DNA of 64,000 nt from Parvularcula mediterranea (GTDB taxonomy: Bacteria > Pseudomonadota > Alphaproteobacteria > Caulobacterales > Parvularculaceae). The first letter of the stretch is position 1, and each line of letters starts with the position of its first letter. The stretch is from assembly GCF_013085255.1 (NCBI RefSeq), contig NZ_JABFCX010000002.1, positions 1-64,000 of the forward strand, read 5' to 3'. A model generated the notes under the pieces. The model saw only the letters and a list, made by a program, of their open reading frames with translations, was not told the DNA's origin and made no database searches. Below are positions 15,371 to 31,248 of this stretch, in pieces. Made by a program: the position numbers and the translations under genes.

Positions 15371-15982
15371 ATGTTATTGGTATTTGGGGACGGCACGCAG
15401 CAGGCTGACGTGTCGGAAGAGGGCATTCGTCAGGCCGTGGCGAAGCTCCATCACTACCGGCTTCGGATGCTGACGCTCGTGAAGACGCAGACCGAATGGC
15501 TAATCGTGATCGCGTTCGAGGACTCGTTCGATCTCTACTATCTCGACGAGCCGAGCGTGGATTACCGGCGTCTCGATAATCTCACGGCCGTCGATGACGT
15601 GGTGCGGGTCCTTCGAGACTTTGCCGAGGGAGGTGACGCTTGGTCGACCGGCTTCAAGTCGATCACGCCGATGGAGTTCGACGAGGCGCTCGAGGATGAG
15701 CCCAATGAAGCCCTGACGGGGATCGCGAATGTTCCGTTCATGGCGACGATCGTCGCTGCCTTCGCTGTGAGGACCGACCTCGGATTCAACGGTTTCGTTG
15801 ACGGCGCTATCGAGGGCGGTGTGGCAGGCCTGATCGGGGCGCTCTGCTCTGCGGTGGCAGGAGCGATGTTCAACGCGCGGCTACCGATCGTTCTCGGATT
15901 GCTGGTCACCGGCTTTGCGACCGTCGCGAGTATAGCGATCTTCCTTGGCGTCCGCTGGCTGGCGCTCGGCCTTCTCGGTTAG
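15371..15982 (+). CDS. Hypothetical protein with C-terminal membrane hairpin
   Basis: A 203-residue protein. The first 120 residues are soluble and rich in acidic residues (MLLVFGDGTQQADVSEEG at the start), and two or three hydrophobic segments follow at about residues 125-145, 150-172 and 177-202. An AAGGG-type site lies upstream of the ATG. No family is recognised. Its stop overlaps that of the glutathione transferase gene by four bases in convergent orientation. Confidence 0.65.
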   Translation: MLLVFGDGTQQADVSEEGIRQAVAKLHHYRLRMLTLVKTQTEWLIVIAFEDSFDLYYLDEPSVDYRRLDNLTAVDDVVRVLRDFAEGGDAWSTGFKSITPMEFDEALEDEPNEALTGIANVPFMATIVAAFAVRTDLGFNGFVDGAIEGGVAGLIGALCSAVAGAMFNARLPIVLGLLVTGFATVASIAIFLGVRWLALGLLG

Positions 15983-16608
15983 TCGCTCTTGCTAGCCTGC
16001 ATCTCGGCGATGAGTGCTGCGTCCCGTGCTTTGGCTTTCTTGAAGGCGTCTCGGTTGGCGAGGCGTTCGATGTAGGCCGTAAAGACATCCTCCTTCGGGA
16101 GGGTGCCGAACTGCGTGCCGAAACCGATCTGGCTGCCGAGATAGACGTCAGCCATCGCGAAGCGTTCGCCGCAGGCATAGCTGTCCCGCGAGAGCTTCTC
16201 CTTCACCACGTCGAGGATCATCTCGTAGCTGCCAAAGCCAAAGGTCGCGGTTTGCTCCTTGGTGGGCTTGAAGCCCGCGGAGTGAAACGAGATCGCGCTC
16301 TCCATCGGCCCAGCGGCAAAGAACATCCACCGGTGATAGTCAGCGCTTTCCTCTGCCGACGGCGCGAGACCTGACTGAGGAAAGGCACTGGCGAGGTAGG
16401 CGCATATCGCGGCAGCCTCTGTCACCACCGCGCCATTGTGTTTGAGGGCAGGCACTTTCCCCATCGGGTTGATGGCGAGGTAGGCCTCGCCTTTCATCTC
16501 CGGGCCGTAGCTGATGATATGCTCGTTGTAGGGAGCGCCGGTCTCTTCCAGAGCCCAACGCGCGATCTGCCCGCGGGACATTGGGTTCGTGTAGAAATCG
16601 AGGGTCAT
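15979..16608 (-). CDS. Glutathione S-transferase family protein
   Basis: A 209-residue protein with the N-terminal thioredoxin-like fold (LDFYTNPMSRGQIARWALEE, cis-proline at NPMGKVPAL, and the VVTEAAAICAYLA helix) and the all-helical C-terminal domain (FAMADVYLGSQ). Serine in the NPMSRG loop is the likely catalytic residue, as in beta/Nu-like bacterial GSTs. The substrate is unknown. It stands alone and converges on the preceding membrane protein gene. The 247 bp upstream (16609-16855) hold GC-rich sequence in which no gene or site is recognised. Confidence 0.88.
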   Translation of the reverse strand: MTLDFYTNPMSRGQIARWALEETGAPYNEHIISYGPEMKGEAYLAINPMGKVPALKHNGAVVTEAAAICAYLASAFPQSGLAPSAEESADYHRWMFFAAGPMESAISFHSAGFKPTKEQTATFGFGSYEMILDVVKEKLSRDSYACGERFAMADVYLGSQIGFGTQFGTLPKEDVFTAYIERLANRDAFKKAKARDAALIAEMQASKSD

Positions 16609-16855
16609 GGCGCTCTCCTGTTCGCACGGGAACCCTCTAGAACATAGAAAGAACGAAGCAAGCGGCGCCTGCAGTTGCGGTGACCCTGCGCCGGTCCTTT
16701 CTGGGAGGAACCGGCGCGTGCCGCCTGTCCACGGGGGGCCAGGCGGCGGGGCTGGCGGGGCTGGGCCCGGTCTCTATGCGGCAGGGCCGCCCGGACTCAG
16801 CTTACCGCCACGCCTGATGGTCGGGCCTGACAGGGGGCCGGCCCGGAGGACACCC

Positions 16856-17158
16856 TCAGGCGTTTTGCTCTTCCCGAACGAGGGCAGCGAAGGCCGGGCT
16901 GTCGAAGCTCTCAGCCGCCGAGGTCATGATCTCCACTTCGCAGGCCCTCTTCCGGGGCGCGAAGGTCTGGGTCGGAGCGGTGCTGCGGCAGTAGTGGTGG
17001 GCCGCGACGCGCAGGCGCTCATAAAGAGCCGTCCGGCCATCGGCGGTGAGAAGCTCTTCCTTCTCGTAGGAGAAGGAGAAATCACCTGCGTGGGCACCTG
17101 CGGTCAGACCCGCGGTAGCGACGGCGATGGCGGCTGCGATGGTTTTGAAGTTGGTCAT
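16856..17158 (-). CDS. UrcA family protein
   Basis: A 100-residue exported protein. A signal peptide (KTIAAAIAVATAGLTAGAHA) is followed by the UrcA pattern FSYEKEELLTADGRTALYER with two cysteines (HYCRST and RACEVE) that probably form a disulfide. UrcA proteins are small periplasmic proteins common in Caulobacterales and sphingomonads, first noted as uranium-responsive in Caulobacter; the function is unknown. It is divergent from the CadC-like regulator gene with a 250-bp gap, so that regulator is a candidate controller. Confidence 0.82.
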   Translation of the reverse strand: MTNFKTIAAAIAVATAGLTAGAHAGDFSFSYEKEELLTADGRTALYERLRVAAHHYCRSTAPTQTFAPRKRACEVEIMTSAAESFDSPAFAALVREEQNA

Positions 17159-17409
17159 GTGTCAGTCCTCTGTTGCGACAGGGAATGACCTGGGAAACGG
17201 CGGCGCTGGTGACCCGATGGAAAGAAGATGGATAGGCGAGGTCGCACTGATCATCGCCTGAGGTGGCGTAAAAACAGGGGCTTAGAGGGTGTCTTCAGCC
17301 CCATCCTCAGGTAATCATCAGGTCGCTATCACACCTTTTCTGCGTTGGGCGGCTGGCATTAGGGTGTCTGCATCCACAGTTTTGCCCTGAGGGCAGGAGG
17401 AATGAAGCG
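17159..17409. promoter_or_regulatory. Divergent urcA/regulator intergenic region
   Basis: The 251-bp gap should hold both promoters. A weak inverted pair CCTGAGG (17257-17263) and CCTCAGG (17305-17311) flanks an inner GGGGCT/AGCCCC pair. The AGGAGG that serves the TTG start is at its right end. No clear -35/-10 pair was found. Confidence 0.3.
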
Positions 17410-18957
17410 TTGGATCAAGTCGGCGGGCAAACAGACGAAGCGACAGGCACTTTCCAGATCGGTGCCTTCACCTTTGAACGTGACCGGAACCTTCTCATCG
17501 GGGAAGGCGGGGAAACCACGCTTGAGCCCAAGGTGGCGGACCTTCTCGCGCGCTTCGTCAGGAGCCCGGGAGAAGTTCTGTCGCGCGGCGCGCTGCTCGA
17601 TGATGTCTGGGGCACTCGGATCGGCTCGGACGAAAGCCTGACGCGGGCGGTCTCGCTCCTCAGGAAGGCGTTCAAGTCGGACAGCGACACTCTCTATATC
17701 GAGACGGTCCCGAAGCGTGGCTATTGCCTGAGCGCACCCGTCAGCCTGGCGGAGAGCGCCGAGCCTGAAGCTGAGGCGGAAGAGATTGCAGAGGCGCCTC
17801 TCGATACCCCTCCGGCGGAAAGCTCCACGTCGGCCGATCTTCCATCGCCGGTTTCTTCGGACGACCTCACCGAAGCGGGCCATCAAGAAGCGATCGTTCT
17901 CGACCAAGCTCCGCAAGAACGGACAACGGCGCAGGAATGGCCCCTTGGCCGGGTCATCGCCTACGCGAGCAGCAGCCTTTTCAAGATGGTCGGCGTCATC
18001 TCCGTTGCCACACTGATCATCGGATCGATCTTCGTGGTCATGCTCGTCCGGCAGGAGGGCACCGGGATCGGCGGCGCGTCTGGTATCGCCATCGGTGAGA
18101 TCGCTTTCGGCGAAGGAGAGGGCGATCAACAGGTCATCGCTGATCTCACCCGCGGGCTCCCGGCGATCCTGATGGCCAACAATATCGACTACCGAAGCGA
18201 TGCGCAGCGCGCGGCACTCATCCTCGACGTGGAGATGACCGAGGCCAGCGACGGCGCGCTGTCAGCTGCGATTGAGCTAAGGCACAATGGCTCGGACGGG
18301 CTCGTCTGGTACGACACGATCGTCCATCAAGGGGGTGATGTGGACGCTTTCGAGGCCGATGTACTCGGCGATGTCGGCCACACGATCGGATGCGCGATCA
18401 GGGGCTTCGATGTCTGGGACATGGGCTCACGCTTCCTACCCGTAGCCATGAAGTACTGCGCCAAGGCGCGGAACTTCCCGACGGGGATCGAGCAGGTCGA
18501 GGCGGCGGAGCTCTTGCTCGACGTGGCTTCCGACAATGCCTCGGTCTGGGCTGTCCATGCCGTGGCTCATGCCCGCTGGGCTTTCTCGCAAGGCGCGACG
18601 GAGCCGCCAGCTGTAGCGCTCGCTTCGCTCGAACAGGCTCTCAGTATGGAGAATGACAAGGACGAGGCGACCGTGGACCTGGCGGAGATGCTGTTGGGAG
18701 AGATGCAGCTGTCCGAGAAGGGGCGAGAGAATGCGCTTCGCAAGATCACCCATAAGAACGGACCGCTCAGGAACCTCGCTCGGCAGATGCTGGCAGAAGA
18801 ACTGACTGAGCAGGGGAGACTCGCCGAGGCAGCAACGGTGCGGCAACGGCTGGGTCTTTCGGATCCCGGTCACCCTGCCTATCTGGAGCAGAGGTCTGAT
18901 GCTCCGGGACCACCGCCGCCGCCTGGTGAGGTGAGGGCGGTTCCATCCAACCGGTAG
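17410..18957 (+). CDS. Membrane-anchored winged-helix regulator (CadC/ToxR-like)
   Basis: A 515-residue protein. Residues about 15-108 form an OmpR-type winged helix (FTFERDRNLLI, VLSRGALLDDVWG, TLYIETVPKRGYCL). A proline/acidic linker follows, with one membrane helix near 188-213 (MVGVISVATLIIGSIFVVML). A 300-residue periplasmic part has a TPR-like helical C-terminus. No receiver domain is present, so it senses directly, as CadC and ToxR do. The likely start is a TTG at 17410 behind AGGAGG; an ATG eight bases upstream is in another frame and soon stops. Targets are unknown; the divergent urcA gene is the closest. Confidence 0.82.
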   Translation: MDQVGGQTDEATGTFQIGAFTFERDRNLLIGEGGETTLEPKVADLLARFVRSPGEVLSRGALLDDVWGTRIGSDESLTRAVSLLRKAFKSDSDTLYIETVPKRGYCLSAPVSLAESAEPEAEAEEIAEAPLDTPPAESSTSADLPSPVSSDDLTEAGHQEAIVLDQAPQERTTAQEWPLGRVIAYASSSLFKMVGVISVATLIIGSIFVVMLVRQEGTGIGGASGIAIGEIAFGEGEGDQQVIADLTRGLPAILMANNIDYRSDAQRAALILDVEMTEASDGALSAAIELRHNGSDGLVWYDTIVHQGGDVDAFEADVLGDVGHTIGCAIRGFDVWDMGSRFLPVAMKYCAKARNFPTGIEQVEAAELLLDVASDNASVWAVHAVAHARWAFSQGATEPPAVALASLEQALSMENDKDEATVDLAEMLLGEMQLSEKGRENALRKITHKNGPLRNLARQMLAEELTEQGRLAEAATVRQRLGLSDPGHPAYLEQRSDAPGPPPPPGEVRAVPSNR

Positions 18958-19000
18958 CTGTAAGCCCCTGACGGGATTCACAGATGCGGGAAAAAAGCGC

Positions 19001-19282
19001 TTGTCAACAGGTTAGGTTTGGCTTAACGGGCGCGTTCCCGGGGTCGGCGGCCTTCCCGGGATTGGCTGTGCACGTGCGAACGGATTTCGTTTTAAACATT
19101 TGATTTTGTGAGCGCTTTTCACCCCGCTCGCCCGATGGGCGCGGGGCTTTGGCGCTTTTCCAGCCGCTGCGCTCCGCCGGGCGCAGCTCGTGACGCCGCG
19201 AGGCGTTGAGAATTCTGCCAGTGGCCCGCCGGCCCTGGCACCAGACAACAGGCCCCAACGGGGGCCAGGGTAAGGGCGATTT
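19001..19282 (+). promoter_or_regulatory. rpoB promoter and long 5' leader
   Basis: The 325-bp gap before rpoB (18958-19282) contains a candidate promoter, TTGTCA (19001-19006), 17 bp, TAACGG (19024-19029). That would leave a leader of about 245 nt. The leader holds GC-rich inverted repeats, including GGCCCC-AACG-GGGGCC (19252-19267) ending 15 bp before the ATG. An independent promoter is expected because rplJL ends in a strong terminator 5 kb upstream. Leader regulation is possible but unproven. Confidence 0.45.
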
Positions 19283-27659
<8,377 letters not shown>

Positions 27660-27673
27660 AACGACTTCCGGAA

Positions 27674-27697
27674 AGGCGGGCCTCGGCCCGCCTTTTC
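27674..27697 (+). terminator. Intrinsic terminator of rpoC
   Basis: A 9-bp stem AGGCGGGCC/GGCCCGCCT with a two-base loop is followed by TTTTCTTT. It starts 15 bp after the rpoC stop and closes the rpoBC transcript. Confidence 0.92.
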
Positions 27698-27748
27698 TTT
27701 AGGATAAGAACTGCCTGCTAGCGTTCCGCCATCGCGAGGGGCCTATCC

Positions 27749-28726
27749 GTGCTTGAAGACCTTGGCATTGTCGTCATTGGCAGGAACGAAGGCGAGCGCC
27801 TGAAGCGCTCGATTGCCTCGTTCCCCGAAGGCGTGCCTGTCGTTTACGTCGACTCTGGCTCCACCGACGGCTCGCCTGAGTGGGTGCGAGAGCAGGGTGG
27901 ATCAGTTGTCGAACTGGACACCAGCAAACCCTTCTCCGCTGCACGCGCCCGAAACGAGGGAACCGATCGTCTGCTCGCAGAGCATCCCGGCACCCATTTC
28001 ATCCAGTTTGTCGACGGCGATTGCGAGCTGATGGATGGCTGGATCGAGGCTGGCCTTGTTCGCTTGAAAGAGGACGAAACACTCGCAGTGGTCGCTGGCC
28101 AACGGCTTGAGCGCTTCCCTGATGCCAGCTGGTACAACGCCCTCTGCCACATCGAATGGAATACACCCGTCGGAGAAGCGGCCGCTGTCGGTGGTGACGC
28201 GATCTACCGCTTAGAGGCCTTCCGCAAGGTGGGCGGCTTCGACCCGATGATGATGGCCGGCGAGGAGCCCGAGCTCTGCCTCCGCCTCCGCCGCGAAGGC
28301 TACCGGGTCGAGCGGCTCGATCATCCCATGACGCTCCACGACGCCGCGATTCATACCTTCGACGCCTGGTGGAAGAGGGCGGTCCGTTCTGGCTACGCCT
28401 ATACACTCGGCGCCCTGAAGCATGGCCGACAGGGCTATAATGTCCGCGAAGTGATCCGCTCGCTCCTCTGGGGAGCAGGGCTTCCGGTCCTTGCAGTGGT
28501 GCTCCTGATCGGCGGCCTGTGGTGGCTCGGCCTCGCAGTCCTCGCGCTTTACCCGCTCAAGTGGATCCGCATGCGCCGCGCCGTCGCCTACCGGACGGAC
28601 AAGCCTGGAAAGTACGCCTACTACCTCATGCTCACCAACGTCGCCGAGGTCCGCGGCATCATCCGCGCGCTGATCGAAACGGTGAAGCAGGAGCGCAGCA
28701 TCCTCGAATACAAGTCCGCCTCATGA
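27749..28726 (+). CDS. Family 2 glycosyltransferase
   Basis: A 325-residue enzyme with a GT-A fold: VVIGRNEGERLKRSIAS, then YVDSGSTDGSPEWV, then the metal site FVDGDCELMDGW, and an acceptor-side GEEPELCLRLR (ED-like) motif. Two membrane helices near residues 245-280 place it at the inner membrane face. The start is a GTG at 27749 behind GAGGGG. Its stop overlaps the start of the sulfotransferase-like gene (ATGA), so the two are coupled and may build a sulfated glycan or glycolipid; the substrate is not known. Confidence 0.85.
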   Translation: MLEDLGIVVIGRNEGERLKRSIASFPEGVPVVYVDSGSTDGSPEWVREQGGSVVELDTSKPFSAARARNEGTDRLLAEHPGTHFIQFVDGDCELMDGWIEAGLVRLKEDETLAVVAGQRLERFPDASWYNALCHIEWNTPVGEAAAVGGDAIYRLEAFRKVGGFDPMMMAGEEPELCLRLRREGYRVERLDHPMTLHDAAIHTFDAWWKRAVRSGYAYTLGALKHGRQGYNVREVIRSLLWGAGLPVLAVVLLIGGLWWLGLAVLALYPLKWIRMRRAVAYRTDKPGKYAYYLMLTNVAEVRGIIRALIETVKQERSILEYKSAS

Positions 28727-29697
28727 GTGACCTTATGGACAAGCTGCAGAAGCTCTACACGGTGGACAGGCACGCTCCGCACGTCGTCATCTGCGGCAGC
28801 CTGCGTGCAGGTACGACGTTGCTTCGTCTCCTCCTATCAGGTCACAGCGAGCTATTCGAGCTGGGCGAAGCGGATTTCCTTTTCGACAAGCGACCCGCTG
28901 ATGATGCCGGGCCTGAAGAGGTTGAGGCATGGCGCAAGCGGGTTGCCGCTGAGCGCTCGGCGAAGCTTCAGAAGTTCGAGGCTCCCAAGGGCGACAGCTA
29001 TGCCGAGATGCTCGACGATCTCCTCGGCCAGTATCCAATGGACAAGCCGAGGCTGATCCTCACCCTTCACCGTCACTATGATGACGCCGCGAAGATGCTG
29101 CCCAATGCCATCTTCATCAGGCTTCAGCGCGATCCGCGCGATGTCGCGCTCAGCTCAGTGGCGATGGGGTGGGGCGGCGTTCCCTACTTCGGCGTCTGGC
29201 CTTGGATTGAGGCGGAACGGGACTGGCTTGCAGCGAGGGATCATATCGCGCCGGAGCGTCAGCACTTTGTCCGCTATGAAGACTTCGTGGCGAACCCACG
29301 CGAGGAGCTTGGCCGGATCCTCGAGGTTTCTGGCCTTCCTTTCGAGGAGAGCGTTCTCGATCCGGGTGAGGGGAGCTCCTACTCTCCGCCCAAGGCCCGT
29401 GAGAAGGAAGCCTTCCGCAAGCGGCTTTCCCTGCGCGAGATCGCTGAGATCAACAGCCGCGTGAATTTCTCGCCAGAGGACTACGGCTACAACCTGACCC
29501 CGGCGGTTCCGCCGAGGGGTTTTCGCAAGCTCCAGCTGACAGTCGCGGGCAAGCTGAAGCGGCAGCAGTTCCGAATCAATCGCCACGGCCTTCCGCTTGT
29601 TCTCAAGGCATTCGCTGGCAAATGGCTCGGAATGCGCAAAATGGGGGCGGATGCAGCCGTTCGCATTGAGGAAAACAACCTCAAGCACCTCAAATGA
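28723..29697 (+). CDS. Sulfotransferase family protein
   Basis: A 324-residue protein with the 5'-phosphosulfate loop GSLRAGTTLLRLLLSGH near residue 24 and the 3'-phosphate motif FIRLQRDPRDVALSS, both marks of PAPS-dependent sulfotransferases. A conserved-looking YEDFVANPREEL follows, where such enzymes have the YEDL element. The C-terminal basic region may contact membranes or acidic glycans. The ATG at 28723 overlaps the stop of the glycosyltransferase gene by four bases; the longer in-frame reading is rejected because it runs through that gene. The acceptor is probably a surface sugar or lipid, which is inference. Confidence 0.85.
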   Translation: MSDLMDKLQKLYTVDRHAPHVVICGSLRAGTTLLRLLLSGHSELFELGEADFLFDKRPADDAGPEEVEAWRKRVAAERSAKLQKFEAPKGDSYAEMLDDLLGQYPMDKPRLILTLHRHYDDAAKMLPNAIFIRLQRDPRDVALSSVAMGWGGVPYFGVWPWIEAERDWLAARDHIAPERQHFVRYEDFVANPREELGRILEVSGLPFEESVLDPGEGSSYSPPKAREKEAFRKRLSLREIAEINSRVNFSPEDYGYNLTPAVPPRGFRKLQLTVAGKLKRQQFRINRHGLPLVLKAFAGKWLGMRKMGADAAVRIEENNLKHLK

Positions 29698-29739
29698 TCC
29701 TGCGCTAAGACCCCGGCAGGCCCCAAAACAAAAGGGCGC

Positions 29740-29768
29740 TTGACGTTCCCGTGTAGCTTCGCTAGCCG
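29740..29768 (+). promoter_or_regulatory. Candidate promoter of the str genes
   Basis: TTGACG (29740-29745) and TAGCCG (29763-29768) lie 17 bp apart and 163 bp before rpsL, after the end of the sulfotransferase gene. The box shape resembles that upstream of rpsM (TTGACA, 16 bp, TAGACC). Confidence 0.5.
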
Positions 29769-29931
29769 CACCGAACGCCAGATAGGGCGCTGTCGGGCGA
29801 CCGAAACAACCCTAGGCACACCGTCATTGTGGTTCCCAGAGGGCCGCGCAGGCTTATTGCTTGGCGCGGCAGGTCCTTTGTGTTTCGCGCGGCGGTCCTG
29901 GTCCAAGTTTTACGAACGAAAAAGGGCTTCG

Positions 29932-30303
29932 ATGCCGACGATTCAACAGCTGATCCGCAAGCCGCGGAACCCGAAGCGGAAGATCAACAAGGTTCCGCAC
30001 CTGCAGGGCAACCCGCAGAAGAGGGGTGTCTGCACCCGGGTTTACACCACCACGCCGAAGAAGCCGAACTCGGCGCTTCGTAAGGTCGCCAAGGTGCGCC
30101 TGACGAACGGCTACGAGGTCATCAGCTACATTCCTGGTGAGGGCCACAACCTTCAGGAGCACTCCGTGGTTCTTATCCGCGGTGGCCGCGTGAAGGACCT
30201 TCCGGGTGTCCGCTATCACATCCTTCGCGGTGTCCTCGACACGCAAGGCGTCAAAGACCGCAAGCAGCGCCGTTCGAAGTACGGCGCCAAGCGTCCCAAG
30301 TAA
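29932..30303 (+). CDS. rpsL: 30S ribosomal protein S12
   Basis: A 123-residue S12 at the decoding centre, with [12 protein letters not shown] at the start and the streptomycin-site loops [15 protein letters not shown] and [14 protein letters not shown]. Lysines in both loops (PKKPNS and GRVKDL) match the streptomycin-sensitive type. The ATG at 29932 gives the standard N-terminus; a longer in-frame reading is leader sequence. It heads the str genes. Confidence 0.98.
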   Translation: MPTIQQLIRKPRNPKRKINKVPHLQGNPQKRGVCTRVYTTTPKKPNSALRKVAKVRLTNGYEVISYIPGEGHNLQEHSVVLIRGGRVKDLPGVRYHILRGVLDTQGVKDRKQRRSKYGAKRPK

Positions 30304-30317
30304 GAGGTTAGGCGAGC

Positions 30318-30788
30318 ATGTCGCGCAGAAGACGCGCCGAAAAACGGCACATCGATCCGGATCCGAAGTTTCACGACGTCCAGATCTCCAAATTCATGAA
30401 CTACGTGATGCTCGACGGCAAAAAGTCCGCCGCCGAGAAGATCGTGTACGGCGCTCTCGACCGTATGGAAGAGAAGCTCCGCCGTCCGCCGCTCGAGACC
30501 TTCCGCGATGCCATGGAAAACGTGGTGCCTGCGGTTGAAGTGCGCTCGCGCCGGGTTGGTGGTGCGACCTACCAGGTCCCCGTTGAGGTCCGTCCGGACC
30601 GCAAGAACGCCCTTGCCATGCGCTGGCTCATCGGTGCTGCTCGCAAGCGGAACGAAACGACCATGATCGACCGTCTCTCGGGCGAGCTCATGGACGCTGC
30701 CCAGAACCGCGGTGCTGCCGTCAAGAAGCGTGAAGACACGCACAAGATGGCCGAAGCCAACCGCGCGTTCTCGCATTACCGCTGGTAG
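30318..30788 (+). CDS. rpsG: 30S ribosomal protein S7
   Basis: A 156-residue S7 that nucleates the 30S head, starting SRRRRAEKR and containing [16 protein letters not shown] and the conserved [15 protein letters not shown] loop. It follows rpsL by 14 bp. It is followed not by fusA but by a short lipoprotein gene whose start is eight bases after the rpsG stop. Confidence 0.98.
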   Translation: MSRRRRAEKRHIDPDPKFHDVQISKFMNYVMLDGKKSAAEKIVYGALDRMEEKLRRPPLETFRDAMENVVPAVEVRSRRVGGATYQVPVEVRPDRKNALAMRWLIGAARKRNETTMIDRLSGELMDAAQNRGAAVKKREDTHKMAEANRAFSHYRW

Positions 30789-30795
30789 TTACGTC

Positions 30796-31221
30796 ATGAA
30801 GCTGTTCCGCCTCGCTCCCATCGCCGCGCTCGTTCTTGCAGCCTGCTCGACGTCCGTTCCGGAGGAGCCGGCGGTCCAGCGCGCAGCGGCCGCACCTCGT
30901 GCGACCCTCAACACTGTCAGTGTCGGCGGCATGTCCGTCCGTACACTGGCCGACCCTTCCTCGGCTCGTGAAATCGAGCGTCGTGCACGGCTTTCCGCCG
31001 CCGCAGCCTTCGAGGGCGACAACAAGGGCAACGCCTGCTTCCAGGACCCGCAGTTCCGCGGTGTCGTCGGCGGCGAACTCAATTCGGCACAAACGCGCCG
31101 TCGCGAATTCTGGACCTACTCGGTCTGCGGCGAAGCATATGAAGTGCCGGTCACTGTGAACAAACGATCAGGCTCGACCACGGTTGATTTTTCCGTCGGT
31201 TCCGGGCGAGAGGCGCGCTGA
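30796..31221 (+). CDS. Predicted lipoprotein between rpsG and fusA
   Basis: A 141-residue protein with a clear lipoprotein signal (KLFRLAPIAALVLAAC, Cys17). A proline/alanine linker (STSVPEEPAVQRAAAAP) and a compact domain of about 95 residues follow, with two cysteines (NACFQDP and YSVCGEAYEV) that could pair in the periplasm. No family is recognised. The start is only eight bases after the rpsG stop without a strong ribosome-binding site, which suggests coupling. An exported protein inside the str genes is unusual and would be made in proportion to ribosomal proteins. Confidence 0.78.
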   Translation: MKLFRLAPIAALVLAACSTSVPEEPAVQRAAAAPRATLNTVSVGGMSVRTLADPSSAREIERRARLSAAAAFEGDNKGNACFQDPQFRGVVGGELNSAQTRRREFWTYSVCGEAYEVPVTVNKRSGSTTVDFSVGSGREAR

Positions 31222-31248
31222 GCCACTGGCTTCGGCAAGGATAACGAG

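Noticed and set aside
17402-17641. ATG-started frame just before the CadC-like regulator
   Set aside because: It is out of frame with the winged-helix domain and ends after 79 residues without similarity; the TTG at 17410 gives the recognisable protein.
19011-19027. CtrA-like site TTAG-N7-TTAAC near the rpoB promoter
   Set aside because: One base off the TTAA-N7-TTAA consensus; such matches are common by chance and nothing else supports control by CtrA.
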